A stretch of 64,000 nucleotides of DNA from Oscillospiraceae bacterium (GCA_902793285.1 CADBCV010000005.1:43543-107542), one strand, 5' to 3'; positions 1-9,553 are shown, counted from the first letter of the stretch. Program-made: numbers and translations. The notes: generated by a model not told the origin, from the sequence alone.

Positions 1-1092
1 GACATCGAAATGATGCAGGAGCTCGGCTACTGCACGGGGATCGAGAACTATTCCCGCGTCATCTCAAACCGCGCTCCCGGCAGCCCGCCTATGACGCTGC
101 TGGACTACTTCCCAAAGGACTTTCTGCTCTTTGTGGACGAGAGCCACGTGACCCTTCCCCAGGTGCGGGCCATGTACCGGGGCGACCGGGCGCGCAAGGA
201 ATCGCTTGTGGACTTCGGCTTCCGCCTGCCCTCGGCCTTCGATAACCGCCCCCTCAAGTTTGATGAGTTTTCCGCGCGCATCCACCAGCGGGTCTATGTC
301 TCGGCAACGCCCGGGGACTATGAGCGCGAGCGCGCGGGCCAGATCGTGGAGCAGATCATCCGCCCCACGGGGCTTCTCGACCCCGAGATCTTTGTCCGGC
401 CCGTCGAAGGACAGATCGACGATCTCATCGGGGAAATCAACGCCAAAATCAAGATGGGCCAGCGCACCCTGGTCACGACCCTCACCAAAAAGATGGCGGA
501 AGATCTATCCAACTATCTCAAGGGCGTCGGCATCCGCTGCCGCTACATGCACCACGATGTCTCCACCATGGAGCGCATGGAGATCATCCGGGACTTGCGC
601 CTCGGGGAGTTTGACGTGCTCGTCGGCATAAACCTTTTGCGCGAGGGGCTGGATATCCCCGAAGTGGGGCTTGTCGCCATCCTCGACGCGGACAAGGAGG
701 GCTTCCTCAGAAGCGAGACGAGCCTTATCCAGACCGTGGGCCGCGCCGCCCGAAACGCGGACAGCTTCGTCATCATGTACGCTGACACCGTGACGCCCTC
801 CATGCGCGCCTGCATCACGGAGACGGAGCGCCGCCGCGCAAAGCAGATGGCCTATAACGAGGCGCACGGCATCGTGCCGAAGACCATCGTCAAGAGCGTG
901 CGGGAGCTTCTGGAGATCTCCACGGACGCCGCGCCCAAGCTCAAGTCCGGCGGCGTGAAGATGACCGAGCGCGAGCGCAAGGAGCTCATCGCATCGCTCG
1001 AGGCGCAGATGAAGAAGGCTGCCCAGATGCTCGAGTACGAGATCGCGGCCCAGCTCCGCGACGAGATCATCCGGCTCCGGGGCGAGGGCTGA
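1..1092 (+). CDS. uvrB: UvrABC excinuclease subunit B, C-terminal part
   Basis: UvrB is the DNA-damage-loading helicase of nucleotide excision repair, working with UvrA and UvrC. The frame is open from base 1, so the gene starts outside the window and only the last 363 or so residues are present. Visible family marks are the GIENYSR segment, the [10 protein letters not shown] helicase motif, the C-terminal helicase signature QTVGRAARN, and a closing UVR domain ([17 protein letters not shown]) that contacts UvrC. PolA follows 18 bp downstream on the same strand with its own GGGAGG ribosome site. Identification is firm; the N-terminal half cannot be assessed. Confidence 0.97.
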   Translation, partial: DIEMMQELGYCTGIENYSRVISNRAPGSPPMTLLDYFPKDFLLFVDESHVTLPQVRAMYRGDRARKESLVDFGFRLPSAFDNRPLKFDEFSARIHQRVYVSATPGDYERERAGQIVEQIIRPTGLLDPEIFVRPVEGQIDDLIGEINAKIKMGQRTLVTTLTKKMAEDLSNYLKGVGIRCRYMHHDVSTMERMEIIRDLRLGEFDVLVGINLLREGLDIPEVGLVAILDADKEGFLRSETSLIQTVGRAARNADSFVIMYADTVTPSMRACITETERRRAKQMAYNEAHGIVPKTIVKSVRELLEISTDAAPKLKSGGVKMTERERKELIASLEAQMKKAAQMLEYEIAAQLRDEIIRLRGEG

Positions 1093-1110
1093 AGGCAGGG
1101 AGGCAAGACC

Positions 1111-3666
1111 ATGAAACTTATGATCCTCGACGGAAACAGCATCGTGAACCGCGCCTTTTACGGCGTCCGCTCCCTCAATGCGCCGGACGGGACGCCGACC
1201 AACGCGATTTTCGGTTTTTTGAATATCCTCCAGCGTATGCTGGACGAACACAAGCCCGACGCCGTCTGCGTGAGCTTTGACCGGCGGGAGCCGACCTTCC
1301 GCCACAGGGCCTACGACGGCTACAAGGCCCAGCGAAAGGGAATGCCGGAGGAGCTCAGTCAGCAGATGCCGCTTTTGAAGGAGACCCTCGACGCCATGGG
1401 AATCCGCCGCTATGAGCTCGCGGGCTATGAAGCCGACGACATTCTCGGCACCGTCTCGGTCAAATGCGCCGCTGCGGGCTGGAAGTGCGTCGTCGTCACC
1501 GGCGACAAGGACAGCCTCCAGCTCATCACCGACACCACCACGGTCTGCAATGTCAAGACCCGCATGGGGAGCACCGAGACCATCAACTATACCCCGGAAG
1601 TTTTCCGGGAGGAATACGGCTTTGATCCCCCGCAGATGGTGGATCTCAAGGCGCTTATGGGCGACAGCTCCGACAACATCCCGGGCGTGCCCGGCATCGG
1701 GGAGAAGACGGCCCTGGAGCTTGTGCGCAAGTACGGGACCGTGGAGAACATCTATGCCGATCTCTCCGCCCTGGATGTCAAGGAGGGCGTGCGCAAAAAG
1801 CTCGCCGCCGGGGAGGAGAGCGCCCGCATGTCCTACTGGCTCGCCACCATTTTGAAAGAGGCGCCGATGGACTTCGACCCGAAGGACAACCGCTGGGATC
1901 ACAACTACACGGACGCCCTCTACAGCCTCTTCAAGCGCCTCGGCTTTCAGAAATTCATCGACAAGTGGGGTCTCACGGAATCTGCGGAGACCCCGGCGTC
2001 TGAAAAGGCGGAGGCGCTGCCGCTTACAGCGATTGAGAACGCAAACCTGTCTGATGTTCTCCGGGCTGTCGAAGACGCTAAATATTTGGCCGTGGATATT
2101 CATGAGGACGCTGATCTTCTGGAGTTTTGCGATGGGAAAGCCGTCTACACGCTTGGCTGGAATTTGGCGCGGAACAGTTATCAGACGCTTCTTATCGCTG
2201 TCTTCAGCCCTGAGAAGAAAAAGCTCGGCCATAACGTCAAGGAGCTCATGAACACCCTCGCGCGTGAGGGATTGAGCCGGGAGGGCTTCGTCTTCGACAC
2301 GGCGCTTGCGGCCTATCTCCTGGACGCAAACGAGAGCGACTATCCGCTCAGCCGTGTCACAGCCCGCTATCTCGGGACGGAATCCGAGGGCGCGCAGGCG
2401 ATCTACGCCCTCTATCCCGTGCTCGATCAGAAAATGAAAGAGCTCTCGATGGACGGGCTCTATTATGACATTGAGCTGCCGCTCTGCCTCGTCCTCTCCG
2501 ACATGGAGCAGGCGGGCTTCTTCGTCGACCGGGACGCCCTCTATGAATTCGGCGAAAATCTCAACGGCGATATCGAGCGCCTGCAGGAGTCGATTTGGCA
2601 GCACGCGGGACACAATTTCAATATCAATTCCCCCAAGCAGCTTGGAGAGGTTTTGTTTGAGGAGCTGATGCTTCCCTCCGGCAAGAAGACCAAGACCGGC
2701 TGGAGCACCAACATCGACGTGTTGGAAAAGCTGCGCGGCAAGCACCCCATCGTGGACGAGGTGCTGGAATACCGCACGCTCACAAAGCTCAAGTCCACCT
2801 ATGCCGAGGGGCTTTTGAAGGTCATCGGCGAGGACGGGCGCATCCGCTCGAGCTTTCAGATGACCGTCACCGCGACGGGCCGTCTCTCCTCCACGGAGCC
2901 GAATCTGCAGAATATCCCGGTGCGCAAAAAGCTCGGGGCCGAGATCCGCAAGATGTTCGTCGCGGGGCCCGGCATGGTCCTTGTGGATGCGGACTACAGC
3001 CAGATCGAGCTGCGGCTTTTGGCTCACATCTCCGGGGACGAGGCGATGCGCGAGGCATTTCTGAGCGGGGAGGATTTCCACCGCGTCACGGCCTCCAAGG
3101 TCTTCGGCGTGCCGCTCGCGGAGGTCACGACCCTCCAGAGGAGCCGGGCCAAGGCGGTCAACTTCGGCATCGTCTACGGCATCTCCGCCTTCTCGCTCGC
3201 CCAGGATATCGGCGTTTTCCCGAACGAGGCCAAGGCGTATATGGACGCCTATCTCAGCAAATACCATGGCGTGCGGGACTATATGGAGAAGATCAAGGAG
3301 CAGGCAAAGCGCGACGGCTATGTCGAAACCCTCTTCCACCGCCGCCGCTGGCTGCCCGAGCTCCGAAGCTCCAATTTCAATGTCCGCTCCTTCGGGGAGC
3401 GCGTGGCGCTCAATATGCCTGTGCAGGGTACGGCGGCGGACGTTATCAAGCTCGCCATGGTGAATGTCCACCGGAGACTCCGGGAAGAGGGGCTTCAGGC
3501 CCGGCTCATCCTCCAGGTGCATGATGAGCTCATCGTCGAGTGTCCCGAATCGGAGGCCGCGCGCGTGCAGGCCCTTCTGGAGCAGGAGATGGAGAACGCC
3601 GTACACTACTCCGTCCCCCTTCTTGCCGAAGCCCACGTCGGCCATAGCTGGGCGGAGGCGCACTGA
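1111..3666 (+). CDS. polA: DNA polymerase I
   Basis: An 851-residue family A polymerase for repair synthesis and Okazaki primer removal. The N-terminal ~290 residues are a 5'-3' nuclease domain (MILDGNSIVNRAFYG start, GDSSDNIPGVPGIGEKTA helix-hairpin-helix part). The middle ~300-470 region is a 3'-5' exonuclease fold. The C-terminal polymerase domain has motif A (DADYSQIELRLLAHISGD), motif B (RSRAKAVNFGIVYG) and motif C (LQVHDELIVE). In the exonuclease region the first metal motif reads VDIHED instead of a DxE pair and the later acidic motifs are not evident, so proofreading is probably absent, as known for Bst-type enzymes. The stop codon overlaps the rimI start by one base. Confidence 0.97.
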   Translation: MKLMILDGNSIVNRAFYGVRSLNAPDGTPTNAIFGFLNILQRMLDEHKPDAVCVSFDRREPTFRHRAYDGYKAQRKGMPEELSQQMPLLKETLDAMGIRRYELAGYEADDILGTVSVKCAAAGWKCVVVTGDKDSLQLITDTTTVCNVKTRMGSTETINYTPEVFREEYGFDPPQMVDLKALMGDSSDNIPGVPGIGEKTALELVRKYGTVENIYADLSALDVKEGVRKKLAAGEESARMSYWLATILKEAPMDFDPKDNRWDHNYTDALYSLFKRLGFQKFIDKWGLTESAETPASEKAEALPLTAIENANLSDVLRAVEDAKYLAVDIHEDADLLEFCDGKAVYTLGWNLARNSYQTLLIAVFSPEKKKLGHNVKELMNTLAREGLSREGFVFDTALAAYLLDANESDYPLSRVTARYLGTESEGAQAIYALYPVLDQKMKELSMDGLYYDIELPLCLVLSDMEQAGFFVDRDALYEFGENLNGDIERLQESIWQHAGHNFNINSPKQLGEVLFEELMLPSGKKTKTGWSTNIDVLEKLRGKHPIVDEVLEYRTLTKLKSTYAEGLLKVIGEDGRIRSSFQMTVTATGRLSSTEPNLQNIPVRKKLGAEIRKMFVAGPGMVLVDADYSQIELRLLAHISGDEAMREAFLSGEDFHRVTASKVFGVPLAEVTTLQRSRAKAVNFGIVYGISAFSLAQDIGVFPNEAKAYMDAYLSKYHGVRDYMEKIKEQAKRDGYVETLFHRRRWLPELRSSNFNVRSFGERVALNMPVQGTAADVIKLAMVNVHRRLREEGLQARLILQVHDELIVECPESEAARVQALLEQEMENAVHYSVPLLAEAHVGHSWAEAH

Positions 3667-4142
3667 TGGATTATTCGATCCGCGACGTTCTGCCCGGGGA
3701 GATCCCCCAGATCGAGGCGCTGGAAAAAGCCTGCTTCTCTATGCCCTGGACGGAGGACCAGCTCAAAGGCCAGCTCAGGGATAATCAGCACGAGTTTATC
3801 GCCGCCGTGAGCGCAGGCGGCACGGTCCTCGGCTACATCGGCATGATGTACGTTTTGGACGAGGGGTATATCTCCAATGTCGCCGTCTCGCCGGGAAACC
3901 GCAGGCGGGGCATCGGCGACGCGCTTATTCTGGCGCTTTTGAAGCGATGCGCGGCACTCGGCCTCAGCTTTGTGACGCTGGAGGTGCGCGCCGGGAACAC
4001 CCCCGCCATCGCCCTCTACGAAAAGCACGGCTTTGCGCGAGTCGGCCTTCGCAAAAACTATTACGATCATCCGCGTGAGGACGCGCTCCTCATGACAAAA
4101 TATTTGAATCGAGGCAAGAGCTTTGAAAATCTTAGCGTTTGA
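3666..4142 (+). CDS. rimI: Ribosomal protein S18-alanine N-acetyltransferase
   Basis: A 158-residue GNAT acetyltransferase. RimI acetylates the N-terminal alanine of ribosomal protein S18. The acetyl-CoA loop NRRRGIGDAL lies around residues 78-87, and the LEVRAGNTPAIALYEKHGF segment typical of RimI follows. The ATG overlaps the polA stop, and its 3' end overlaps tsaD by 20 bp, so the three are probably translationally coupled. Adjacency of rimI and tsaD is common in Firmicutes and supports the RimI call over a generic GNAT protein. Confidence 0.9.
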   Translation: MDYSIRDVLPGEIPQIEALEKACFSMPWTEDQLKGQLRDNQHEFIAAVSAGGTVLGYIGMMYVLDEGYISNVAVSPGNRRRGIGDALILALLKRCAALGLSFVTLEVRAGNTPAIALYEKHGFARVGLRKNYYDHPREDALLMTKYLNRGKSFENLSV

Positions 4143-5124
4143 ATCCACCTGTGATGAGACTGCCGTCGCCGTCGTGGAGGACGGGCGGAAGATCCTCACC
4201 GACCAGATCCTCTCTCAGGCGTCCCTGCACGCGGTCTACGGCGGCGTCGTGCCGGAGATCGCCTCCCGCTGCCATGTGGAGGCCATCTCCATCCTTTCAC
4301 AGCGGGCGATTGAGGCAGCGGGCATCGGGAAAAAGGACATCGACGCTGTGGCCGTCTCCTACGCCCCGGGGCTTATCGGGGCTGTGCTCGTGGGCGTGAA
4401 CTTTGCCAAGGCGTGCGCCTCGGCGCTCGGCATCCCGCTCATCCCTGTACACCATATCCGGGGCCACATCGCGGCAAATTATCTTGCCTACCCGGAGCTT
4501 GAGCCGCCCTTTCTCTGTCTCGCCATCTCGGGCGGCAACTCGCTCCTGGTAGACGTGCGGGACTATACGGACATGAAGATCCTCGGCTGCACAAGAGACG
4601 ACGCGGCGGGGGAGTGCTTTGACAAAACGGCCCGCGTTCTGGGACTGCCTTACCCCGGCGGCAGACCCATTGAGGAGTTCTCGAAAGGCGGGGACGATAC
4701 CAAATACGTCTTCCCCACGGCCCATGTGGAGGGCCACCCCTATGACATGAGCTTTTCGGGCCTCAAGACGGCCGTCATAAACCTCGTCCATAACGCAGAG
4801 CAGAAGGGGGAGGAGATCGACAGGGCCTCCCTCGCGGCCTCTTTCACCAAGGCCGTGAGCGACAGTCTCGTCCCGCGCACCATGCAGGCAGCGGAGGCGC
4901 TCGGCTATGACAAGATCGTCGTGGCGGGCGGCGTCGCCGCGAACGCCCGCATCCGCGCGGACTTTAAGCGCGAGGCCGAAAAGGCGGGGCGCAGGCTCTT
5001 CATCCCGCCGCTCAAGCTCTGCGGCGACAACGGCGCCATGGTGGGCGCCCAGGGCTACTATGAATATCTCGCGGGCGTGCGCGCGGGCAGCGACCTGAAC
5101 GCCTACGCCACAATGGAAATCTAA
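4123..5124 (+). CDS. tsaD: tRNA N6-adenosine threonylcarbamoyltransferase
   Basis: A 333-residue TsaD/Kae1/Gcp protein of the ASKHA fold that transfers threonylcarbamoyl to A37 of ANN-decoding tRNAs, with TsaB and TsaE (not in this window). The chosen start is TTG at 4123, giving MKILAFESTCDETAVAVV, the canonical N-terminus. The metal-binding motif HHIRGH is near residue 110, and the nucleotide-binding GGVAANARIR segment is near residue 263. It overlaps the end of rimI in another frame, indicating an operon. Confidence 0.96.
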   Translation: MKILAFESTCDETAVAVVEDGRKILTDQILSQASLHAVYGGVVPEIASRCHVEAISILSQRAIEAAGIGKKDIDAVAVSYAPGLIGAVLVGVNFAKACASALGIPLIPVHHIRGHIAANYLAYPELEPPFLCLAISGGNSLLVDVRDYTDMKILGCTRDDAAGECFDKTARVLGLPYPGGRPIEEFSKGGDDTKYVFPTAHVEGHPYDMSFSGLKTAVINLVHNAEQKGEEIDRASLAASFTKAVSDSLVPRTMQAAEALGYDKIVVAGGVAANARIRADFKREAEKAGRRLFIPPLKLCGDNGAMVGAQGYYEYLAGVRAGSDLNAYATMEI

Positions 5125-5165
5125 GGTAACACCGCATAATTCGGCGAGAGCGAATCCCGAGAAAA

Positions 5166-5226
5166 TTTGGGTTCTGATGATGGCACTTTTTTGCAGATGT
5201 ACTTTGTGTACCTCAAGAAAAAGGGC
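5166..5226 (+). repeat. Imperfect inverted repeat upstream of radC
   Basis: The leader of radC holds an interrupted palindrome: a T-rich arm (CTTTTTTG near 5186) faces an A-rich arm (CAAGAAAAAG near 5214), with GTAC/GTAC close to the loop. It could form a hairpin with a 5-nt loop ending just before the GTG start. Whether it is regulatory or a mobile repeat remnant cannot be told from one copy. Confidence 0.4.
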
Positions 5227-5227
5227 A

Positions 5228-5914
5228 GTGGGCATACACGAGGGACACAGGGAGCGCCTGCGCGAGAGCTTTCTTGAAAACGGACTCCAGGCCATGAACG
5301 ACCTGAACGCTCTCGAGCTCCTGCTGTTCTACGCCCTCCCGCGCCGCGACACCAACGAGCTCGCCCACCACCTCCTGCGCCGCTTCGGCAGTCTCGACGG
5401 GGTGTTCTCCGCCTCGAAGGAGGATCTCTGCGAGGTGGATGGGATCGGCGAGTACGCCGCGGCCCTCCTTCTTCTGGTGCCGGAGATTGTGAAAAAAAGC
5501 CGCATCTCCAAGGCCGGCAACATCCGGCAGATCCGCTCCTCAAACGATGCGGGAAACTACCTTCTCCCGTACTTCATGAACGAGAGGGACGAGGTCATCT
5601 ATCTCCTCTGCCTGGACAACAAGCGCGCCGTCATCTCCTGCACGGAGGTGGGCCGGGGCGTCGTCAACGCCGTGGACGCGAATGTCCGCCGCATTGTGGA
5701 GAAGGCCATCAAGGTCAAGGCCGTCACGGTCATCCTCGCCCACAACCACCCGGACGGGATCGCCCTCCCCTCAAGGGAGGATGATGTTTTCACCCGCACG
5801 GTGCATAACGCGCTGGAAACTGTGGGGATACGTCTGGAGGACCACATCATCGTTGCGGATGAGGATTATATCTCCGTCGCGGACACGGGTCTCATGGGCC
5901 TGTATAGATATTAG
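5228..5914 (+). CDS. radC: RadC family JAB1/MPN domain protein
   Basis: A 228-residue RadC/YsnA-type protein. The N-terminal helix-hairpin-helix region (LLLFYALPRRDTNELAHHLL) is followed by a JAMM/MPN+ metallopeptidase-like domain with AHNHPDG and downstream acidic residues. The historical link to DNA repair is weak and the true function is unknown. I chose GTG at 5228 because it gives the family's usual start (GIHEGHRERLRESF) and lies after AAGAAAAAGGG; an ATG at 5177 would add 17 residues unlike the family. Confidence 0.88.
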   Translation: MGIHEGHRERLRESFLENGLQAMNDLNALELLLFYALPRRDTNELAHHLLRRFGSLDGVFSASKEDLCEVDGIGEYAAALLLLVPEIVKKSRISKAGNIRQIRSSNDAGNYLLPYFMNERDEVIYLLCLDNKRAVISCTEVGRGVVNAVDANVRRIVEKAIKVKAVTVILAHNHPDGIALPSREDDVFTRTVHNALETVGIRLEDHIIVADEDYISVADTGLMGLYRY

Positions 5915-6281
5915 ATTATGTCCCCTGTTATTCGTTTCTGAATTGTAACCAGGCAGGCTTTGCCGCTTCGACAAAAAATTCCATCAATCGGCAAAAGCCT
6001 TGATATCCCACACGTTTTCGGCTGTTGAAAAAGCTGTTGAAAGTGTTGATAACTCTTTGCTATATTCATCGGCGTTTTATTTATGTTAACTTTTGTTTCC
6101 ACGGATACCTGCGCTCAAAGCGCCTGCTTTCTTCCGGTTTATTCAAGAATCCGGCACGTTTCACGGGGCAAACATCTGCCCGCACGCTTTGAACGTTCCG
6201 CAGCAAAATGACAATAAAATACAATTTGTAATATGTACGCGGCGCAGCCGCGCCTCAAGCGCAGTTTTTTCTTTTTCCCAC
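5915..6281. other. Intergenic region between radC and rpe
   Basis: No convincing gene is seen here. It contains three GTTGAAA/GTTGATA-type direct iterations at about 6021-6053; the last is TGTTGATAA (6044-6052), one mismatch from a reverse DnaA box. A small GGCGC/GCGCC stem followed by T-rich sequence (about 6240-6277) resembles a weak terminator. Confidence 0.4.
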
Positions 6282-6310
6282 TTGCAAAGGATATATCCCT
6301 GTAGTATAAT
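6282..6310 (+). promoter_or_regulatory. Sigma-A type promoter for rpe
   Basis: TTGCAA, a 17-bp spacer, then a perfect TATAAT, ending 36 bp before the GTG start of rpe. Confidence 0.75.
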
Positions 6311-6346
6311 ATCATGAAATTTTTTACATGAAGGCGGCGGACCATT

Positions 6347-7012
6347 GTGATCAAAATCGCACCCTCTGTCCTGGCGGCGGATTTTTGCAGGCTTGGTGCG
6401 GAGGCGGCTGAGGTGAAGGCCGCCGGGGCCGACTATCTGCATGTGGACGTGATGGACGGGCTGCTTGTCCCGAATATCTCCATCGGCATCCCGGTGGTGG
6501 AATCCCTTCGCCGCGCGACGGATATGTTCCTCGACGTGCACCTCATGATAACGGAGCCTGTCCGCTATGCCGAGCGCTTCTGCAAGGCCGGGGCGGACCT
6601 CGTGAACCTGCATGTGGAGTCCGACACGCAGGAGAATACGCTTCGCGCCATCGAGATCATCAGGGCCTGCGGGAAGAGGGCGGGCGTCACGCTCAAGCCC
6701 AAGACACCCGCAGAGGCTGTGCTTCCGTTTCTGGATCGGGTCGACCTCATCCTCGTCATGACGGTGGAACCTGGCTTCGGCGGCCAGCACTTCATGGCGG
6801 CCCAGCTTCCGAAGATCCGGGAGATCCGGCGGCTTATCGAGATGAATAACCCCGCGTGCGAGCTGGAGGTCGACGGCGGCATCGACCGGGACACCGCGCC
6901 GCAATGTGCAGAGGCGGGGGCGAACGTCCTCGTCGCGGGCAGCGCCGTCTTCGGAAAGCCCGACCGGGCGGCCGCCATCCGCGCCATCCGCGAGAATTGT
7001 TTGAAAAACTGA
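6347..7012 (+). CDS. rpe: Ribulose-phosphate 3-epimerase
   Basis: A 221-residue TIM-barrel epimerase that interconverts ribulose 5-phosphate and xylulose 5-phosphate in the pentose phosphate pathway. It shows the family start IAPSVLAADF, HVDVMDG, DVHLMI, MTVEPGFGGQ and the phosphate-binding VDGGI near residue 178. It starts at GTG 6347 with a GGCGG-type site upstream and sits under its own promoter. RecR follows 12 bp after the stop, so the two are probably cotranscribed. Confidence 0.96.
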   Translation: MIKIAPSVLAADFCRLGAEAAEVKAAGADYLHVDVMDGLLVPNISIGIPVVESLRRATDMFLDVHLMITEPVRYAERFCKAGADLVNLHVESDTQENTLRAIEIIRACGKRAGVTLKPKTPAEAVLPFLDRVDLILVMTVEPGFGGQHFMAAQLPKIREIRRLIEMNNPACELEVDGGIDRDTAPQCAEAGANVLVAGSAVFGKPDRAAAIRAIRENCLKN

Positions 7013-7024
7013 GGATATATACCT

Positions 7025-7624
7025 ATGGCTTTCTTTCCCGCATCCCTTGAAAACCTGGTGGACCGCTTCGCCTCTCTCCCCGGCATCGGGAGAAAGAGCG
7101 CACAGAGACTTGCCTTCCACGTCCTCTCCCTGCCCGACGATGAGGCCAGGGCCTTTGCCGACGCGATCCTCGACGCGAAGAGCAGCGTACACTGCTGCCG
7201 CATCTGTCAAAACCTGACGGAGGGGGAGATCTGCTCTGTCTGCGCGAGCGAAACCCGCGACAAGAGCACCATCTGCGTCGTATCGGAGCCCCGGGATGTG
7301 GCAAGCATCGAGCGCGGGCACGAGTATAACGGCACCTATCACGTCCTGCATGGGGTTCTGAGCCCCATGGGACACGTCGGGCCGGACGATATCCGCATCA
7401 AGGAGCTTCTGGTGCGCGTCGCGGACAGCGCCGTGGAGGAGGTCATCATGGCCACAAACCCCGACACCGAGGGGGAGGCAACGGCCATGTACATCTCGCG
7501 CCTTTTAAAGCCCTTCGGCGTGAAGACCACGCGCCTTGCCTACGGGATTCCCGTGGGCTCAAATCTCGAGTTTACGGACGACGCGACCCTGAACCGCGCC
7601 ATCGAGGGGCGCACGGAGATCTGA
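7025..7624 (+). CDS. recR: Recombination protein RecR
   Basis: A 199-residue RecR, a ring-forming DNA clamp that works with RecO and RecF to load RecA in gap repair. In order: an N-terminal helix-hairpin-helix (FASLPGIGRKSAQRLAFH), a four-cysteine zinc finger (CCRICQNLTEGEICSVC, residues ~57-74), a Toprim domain (VVSEPRDVASIE), and the C-terminal Walker-like tail TRLAYGIPVGS. It usually sits next to dnaX and the ybaB gene; here it sits behind rpe. Confidence 0.97.
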   Translation: MAFFPASLENLVDRFASLPGIGRKSAQRLAFHVLSLPDDEARAFADAILDAKSSVHCCRICQNLTEGEICSVCASETRDKSTICVVSEPRDVASIERGHEYNGTYHVLHGVLSPMGHVGPDDIRIKELLVRVADSAVEEVIMATNPDTEGEATAMYISRLLKPFGVKTTRLAYGIPVGSNLEFTDDATLNRAIEGRTEI

Positions 7625-7689
7625 TTAAATATTGCTTCTCCGGGCTATACTGTTACCCTGTACTACATAGCTTTTCGCTGTAAAGTCTC

Positions 7690-7774
7690 TGTCATTCTGA
7701 GGAACTCTGTTCCGAAGAATCCCGTCGTTTATTGCGCAATCCCGGGAGATCCTTCACTTGCGTTCAGGATGACA
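7690..7774. repeat. 85-bp GTCATTCTGAGGA palindromic repeat, copy 1
   Basis: An 85-bp element with inverted ends TGTCATTCTGAGGA and TTCAGGATGACA and an internal GAAGAATCCCG...GGAGATCCTTCACT core. A second 85-bp copy in the same orientation lies at 21909-21993. The size, palindromic ends and intergenic position suggest a MITE-like non-coding repeat. Confidence 0.85.
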
Positions 7775-7827
7775 CGGCATCATTGCAATACATAACTTTT
7801 AACCTAACCTGACTGATTGGAGCGAAC

Positions 7828-9486
7828 ATGATTTCAAAACTCAAAATAATCCCCCTTGGCGGACTCGGCGAGATCGGCAAAAACATGTACGCCTACGAGT
7901 TCGGGAACGACATCATCGTGGTAGACTGCGGGATGGGCTTTCCGGATGAGGACATGTACGGCATCGACAGCGTTTTTCCCGACATTTCGTACCTGCGCGC
8001 CAATAAGGAGAAGCTGCGCGGCATCATCCTCACCCATGGGCATGAGGACCATATCGGCGCCGTGCCCTACATCCTGCGGGAGCTGGATGTGCCCATCTAC
8101 ACCCTGCCGCTCACGGCGGCGCTTGTCGAGCTCAAGCTGGAGGAGCATGAGCTTCTCTACAACACCCAGATCTTCACAAAGAAGACCGGCTCCAGCTTTC
8201 GGCTCGGCTGCTTCACGGTGGAGTTTATCCATGTGAACCACTCCATCCCGGATTCCGCCGCCGTCGCCATCACGACGCCCATCGGCACCGTGATCCACAC
8301 CGGCGACTATAAGATCGACGTGACGCCCATCTCCGGCCGCATGATCGACCTTGTGCGCTTCGGCCAGCTCGGAAACGAAGGGGTCCTCGCCCTGATGGGA
8401 GAGTCCACAAATGTGGAGGTGCGCGGCCACTCCGACTCTGAGAGCAAGGTGGGGGAGAGCTTTGACAAGCTCTTTATGGGCTGCGACAAGCGTATCATCA
8501 TCACCACCTTTGCCTCGAACGTCCACCGCCTGCAGCAGATCATCAACGTCGCGGCAAAGTACCACCGCAAGGTCGGCATTACGGGCCGCAGCATGGAAAA
8601 CGTGCTGAACGTGGCAAACGTCCTCGGCTACATGGACATCCCCGACAATGTCATGGTGGACATCGAGAAGATCAACAAGCTGCCCCGGAACCAGACCGTC
8701 ATCATCTCCACCGGCAGCCAGGGTGAGGCGATGTCCGCCCTCTACCGCATGGCCTTTTCCGAGCATAAGCAGATCCAGGTGGACGCGGGCGACCGGGTCA
8801 TCATCTCGGCCTCGGCCATCCCCGGCAACGAGACCACCATCAGCCGCGTCATTGACGAGCTTTTCCACAAGGGTGCGGAGGTCATCTATGACCGGCACAC
8901 GGATCTGCACGTCACGGGCCACGCCTGCCAGGAAGAGCTCAAAATGATGCTGGCCCTCACAAGGCCGAAGTTCTTTGTCCCCATCCACGGGGAGCACAGA
9001 ATGCTCGTCAAGCACGCGGAGCTTGCCAAGAAGATGGGCGTTGCGCCGAAGAACGTGGTCATCGCGGAAAACGGCGGCGTCATCGAGATCACAAAAAAGA
9101 GCATCAAGTGCGAGACCACTGTCCCCGCCGGCGCTGTCCTGGTGGACGGCAGCGGTGTGGGCGAGGTCGGCAGCGTTGTCCTGCGCGACCGGCACAAGCT
9201 CGCGGAGGACGGGATGGTCGTCGTGGTTCTGCCGTACTCGAGCTATGACCACAGGCTCCTCTCCGAGCCGCAGATCATCACGCGCGGCTTCATCTATGTC
9301 AAGGAGGCGGAGGAGCTTATGGAGGAGCTCAAGCGCGTCGCCACGGAGTCGGCCGAAGCCTGCGCCGCCCAGCACATCAACGACTGGACCGCCATCAAGG
9401 GCAAGGTGAAAAACAACCTCTCCGGCTACCTCTACAAAACCACCCGCCGCAGCCCCATGATCCTCCCCGTGATCACCGAAATCTGA
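7828..9486 (+). CDS. rnjA: Ribonuclease J
   Basis: A 552-residue RNase J of the beta-CASP metallo-beta-lactamase family, a 5'-3' exo/endoribonuclease central to mRNA turnover in Firmicutes. The zinc motif THGHEDHIGA is near residues 71-80; later conserved parts include HTGDYKID, STNVE and VPIHGEHRML. The C-terminal dimerisation domain is present, so length is normal. It begins at ATG 7828 after a GGAGCG site. A strong terminator follows at 9579-9617. Confidence 0.96.
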   Translation: MISKLKIIPLGGLGEIGKNMYAYEFGNDIIVVDCGMGFPDEDMYGIDSVFPDISYLRANKEKLRGIILTHGHEDHIGAVPYILRELDVPIYTLPLTAALVELKLEEHELLYNTQIFTKKTGSSFRLGCFTVEFIHVNHSIPDSAAVAITTPIGTVIHTGDYKIDVTPISGRMIDLVRFGQLGNEGVLALMGESTNVEVRGHSDSESKVGESFDKLFMGCDKRIIITTFASNVHRLQQIINVAAKYHRKVGITGRSMENVLNVANVLGYMDIPDNVMVDIEKINKLPRNQTVIISTGSQGEAMSALYRMAFSEHKQIQVDAGDRVIISASAIPGNETTISRVIDELFHKGAEVIYDRHTDLHVTGHACQEELKMMLALTRPKFFVPIHGEHRMLVKHAELAKKMGVAPKNVVIAENGGVIEITKKSIKCETTVPAGAVLVDGSGVGEVGSVVLRDRHKLAEDGMVVVVLPYSSYDHRLLSEPQIITRGFIYVKEAEELMEELKRVATESAEACAAQHINDWTAIKGKVKNNLSGYLYKTTRRSPMILPVITEI

Positions 9487-9525
9487 GCGAATAAAAAAGC
9501 AAAAGCGCATATTATTGAAAAAAAC

Positions 9526-9553
9526 GTAGGGGTCGATGCCCTCATCGACCCGC
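9526..9553. repeat. Short GTAGGG hairpin repeat, copy 1
   Basis: GTAGGGGTCGATG, CCCT, then CATCGACCC: a 9-bp stem with a 4-nt loop. It shares its GTAGGG head and layout with the element at 13620-13648, suggesting a REP-like family. Confidence 0.6.

Noticed and set aside
505-3663. Very long open frame antisense to uvrB and polA (over 1000 codons)
   Set aside because: It mirrors the codon pattern of the GC-rich polA gene; the protein is low-complexity with no family motif, and the sense gene has every polymerase motif.
5177-5227. Upstream ATG start for radC
   Set aside because: The extra 17 residues are not family-like and fall in an inverted repeat; GTG 5228 has a better site and the expected N-terminus.
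5915-6346. Chromosomal origin of replication
   Set aside because: Only one near-match DnaA box and no dnaA, dnaN or rpmH nearby; a dif site in the same window points instead to the terminus side.
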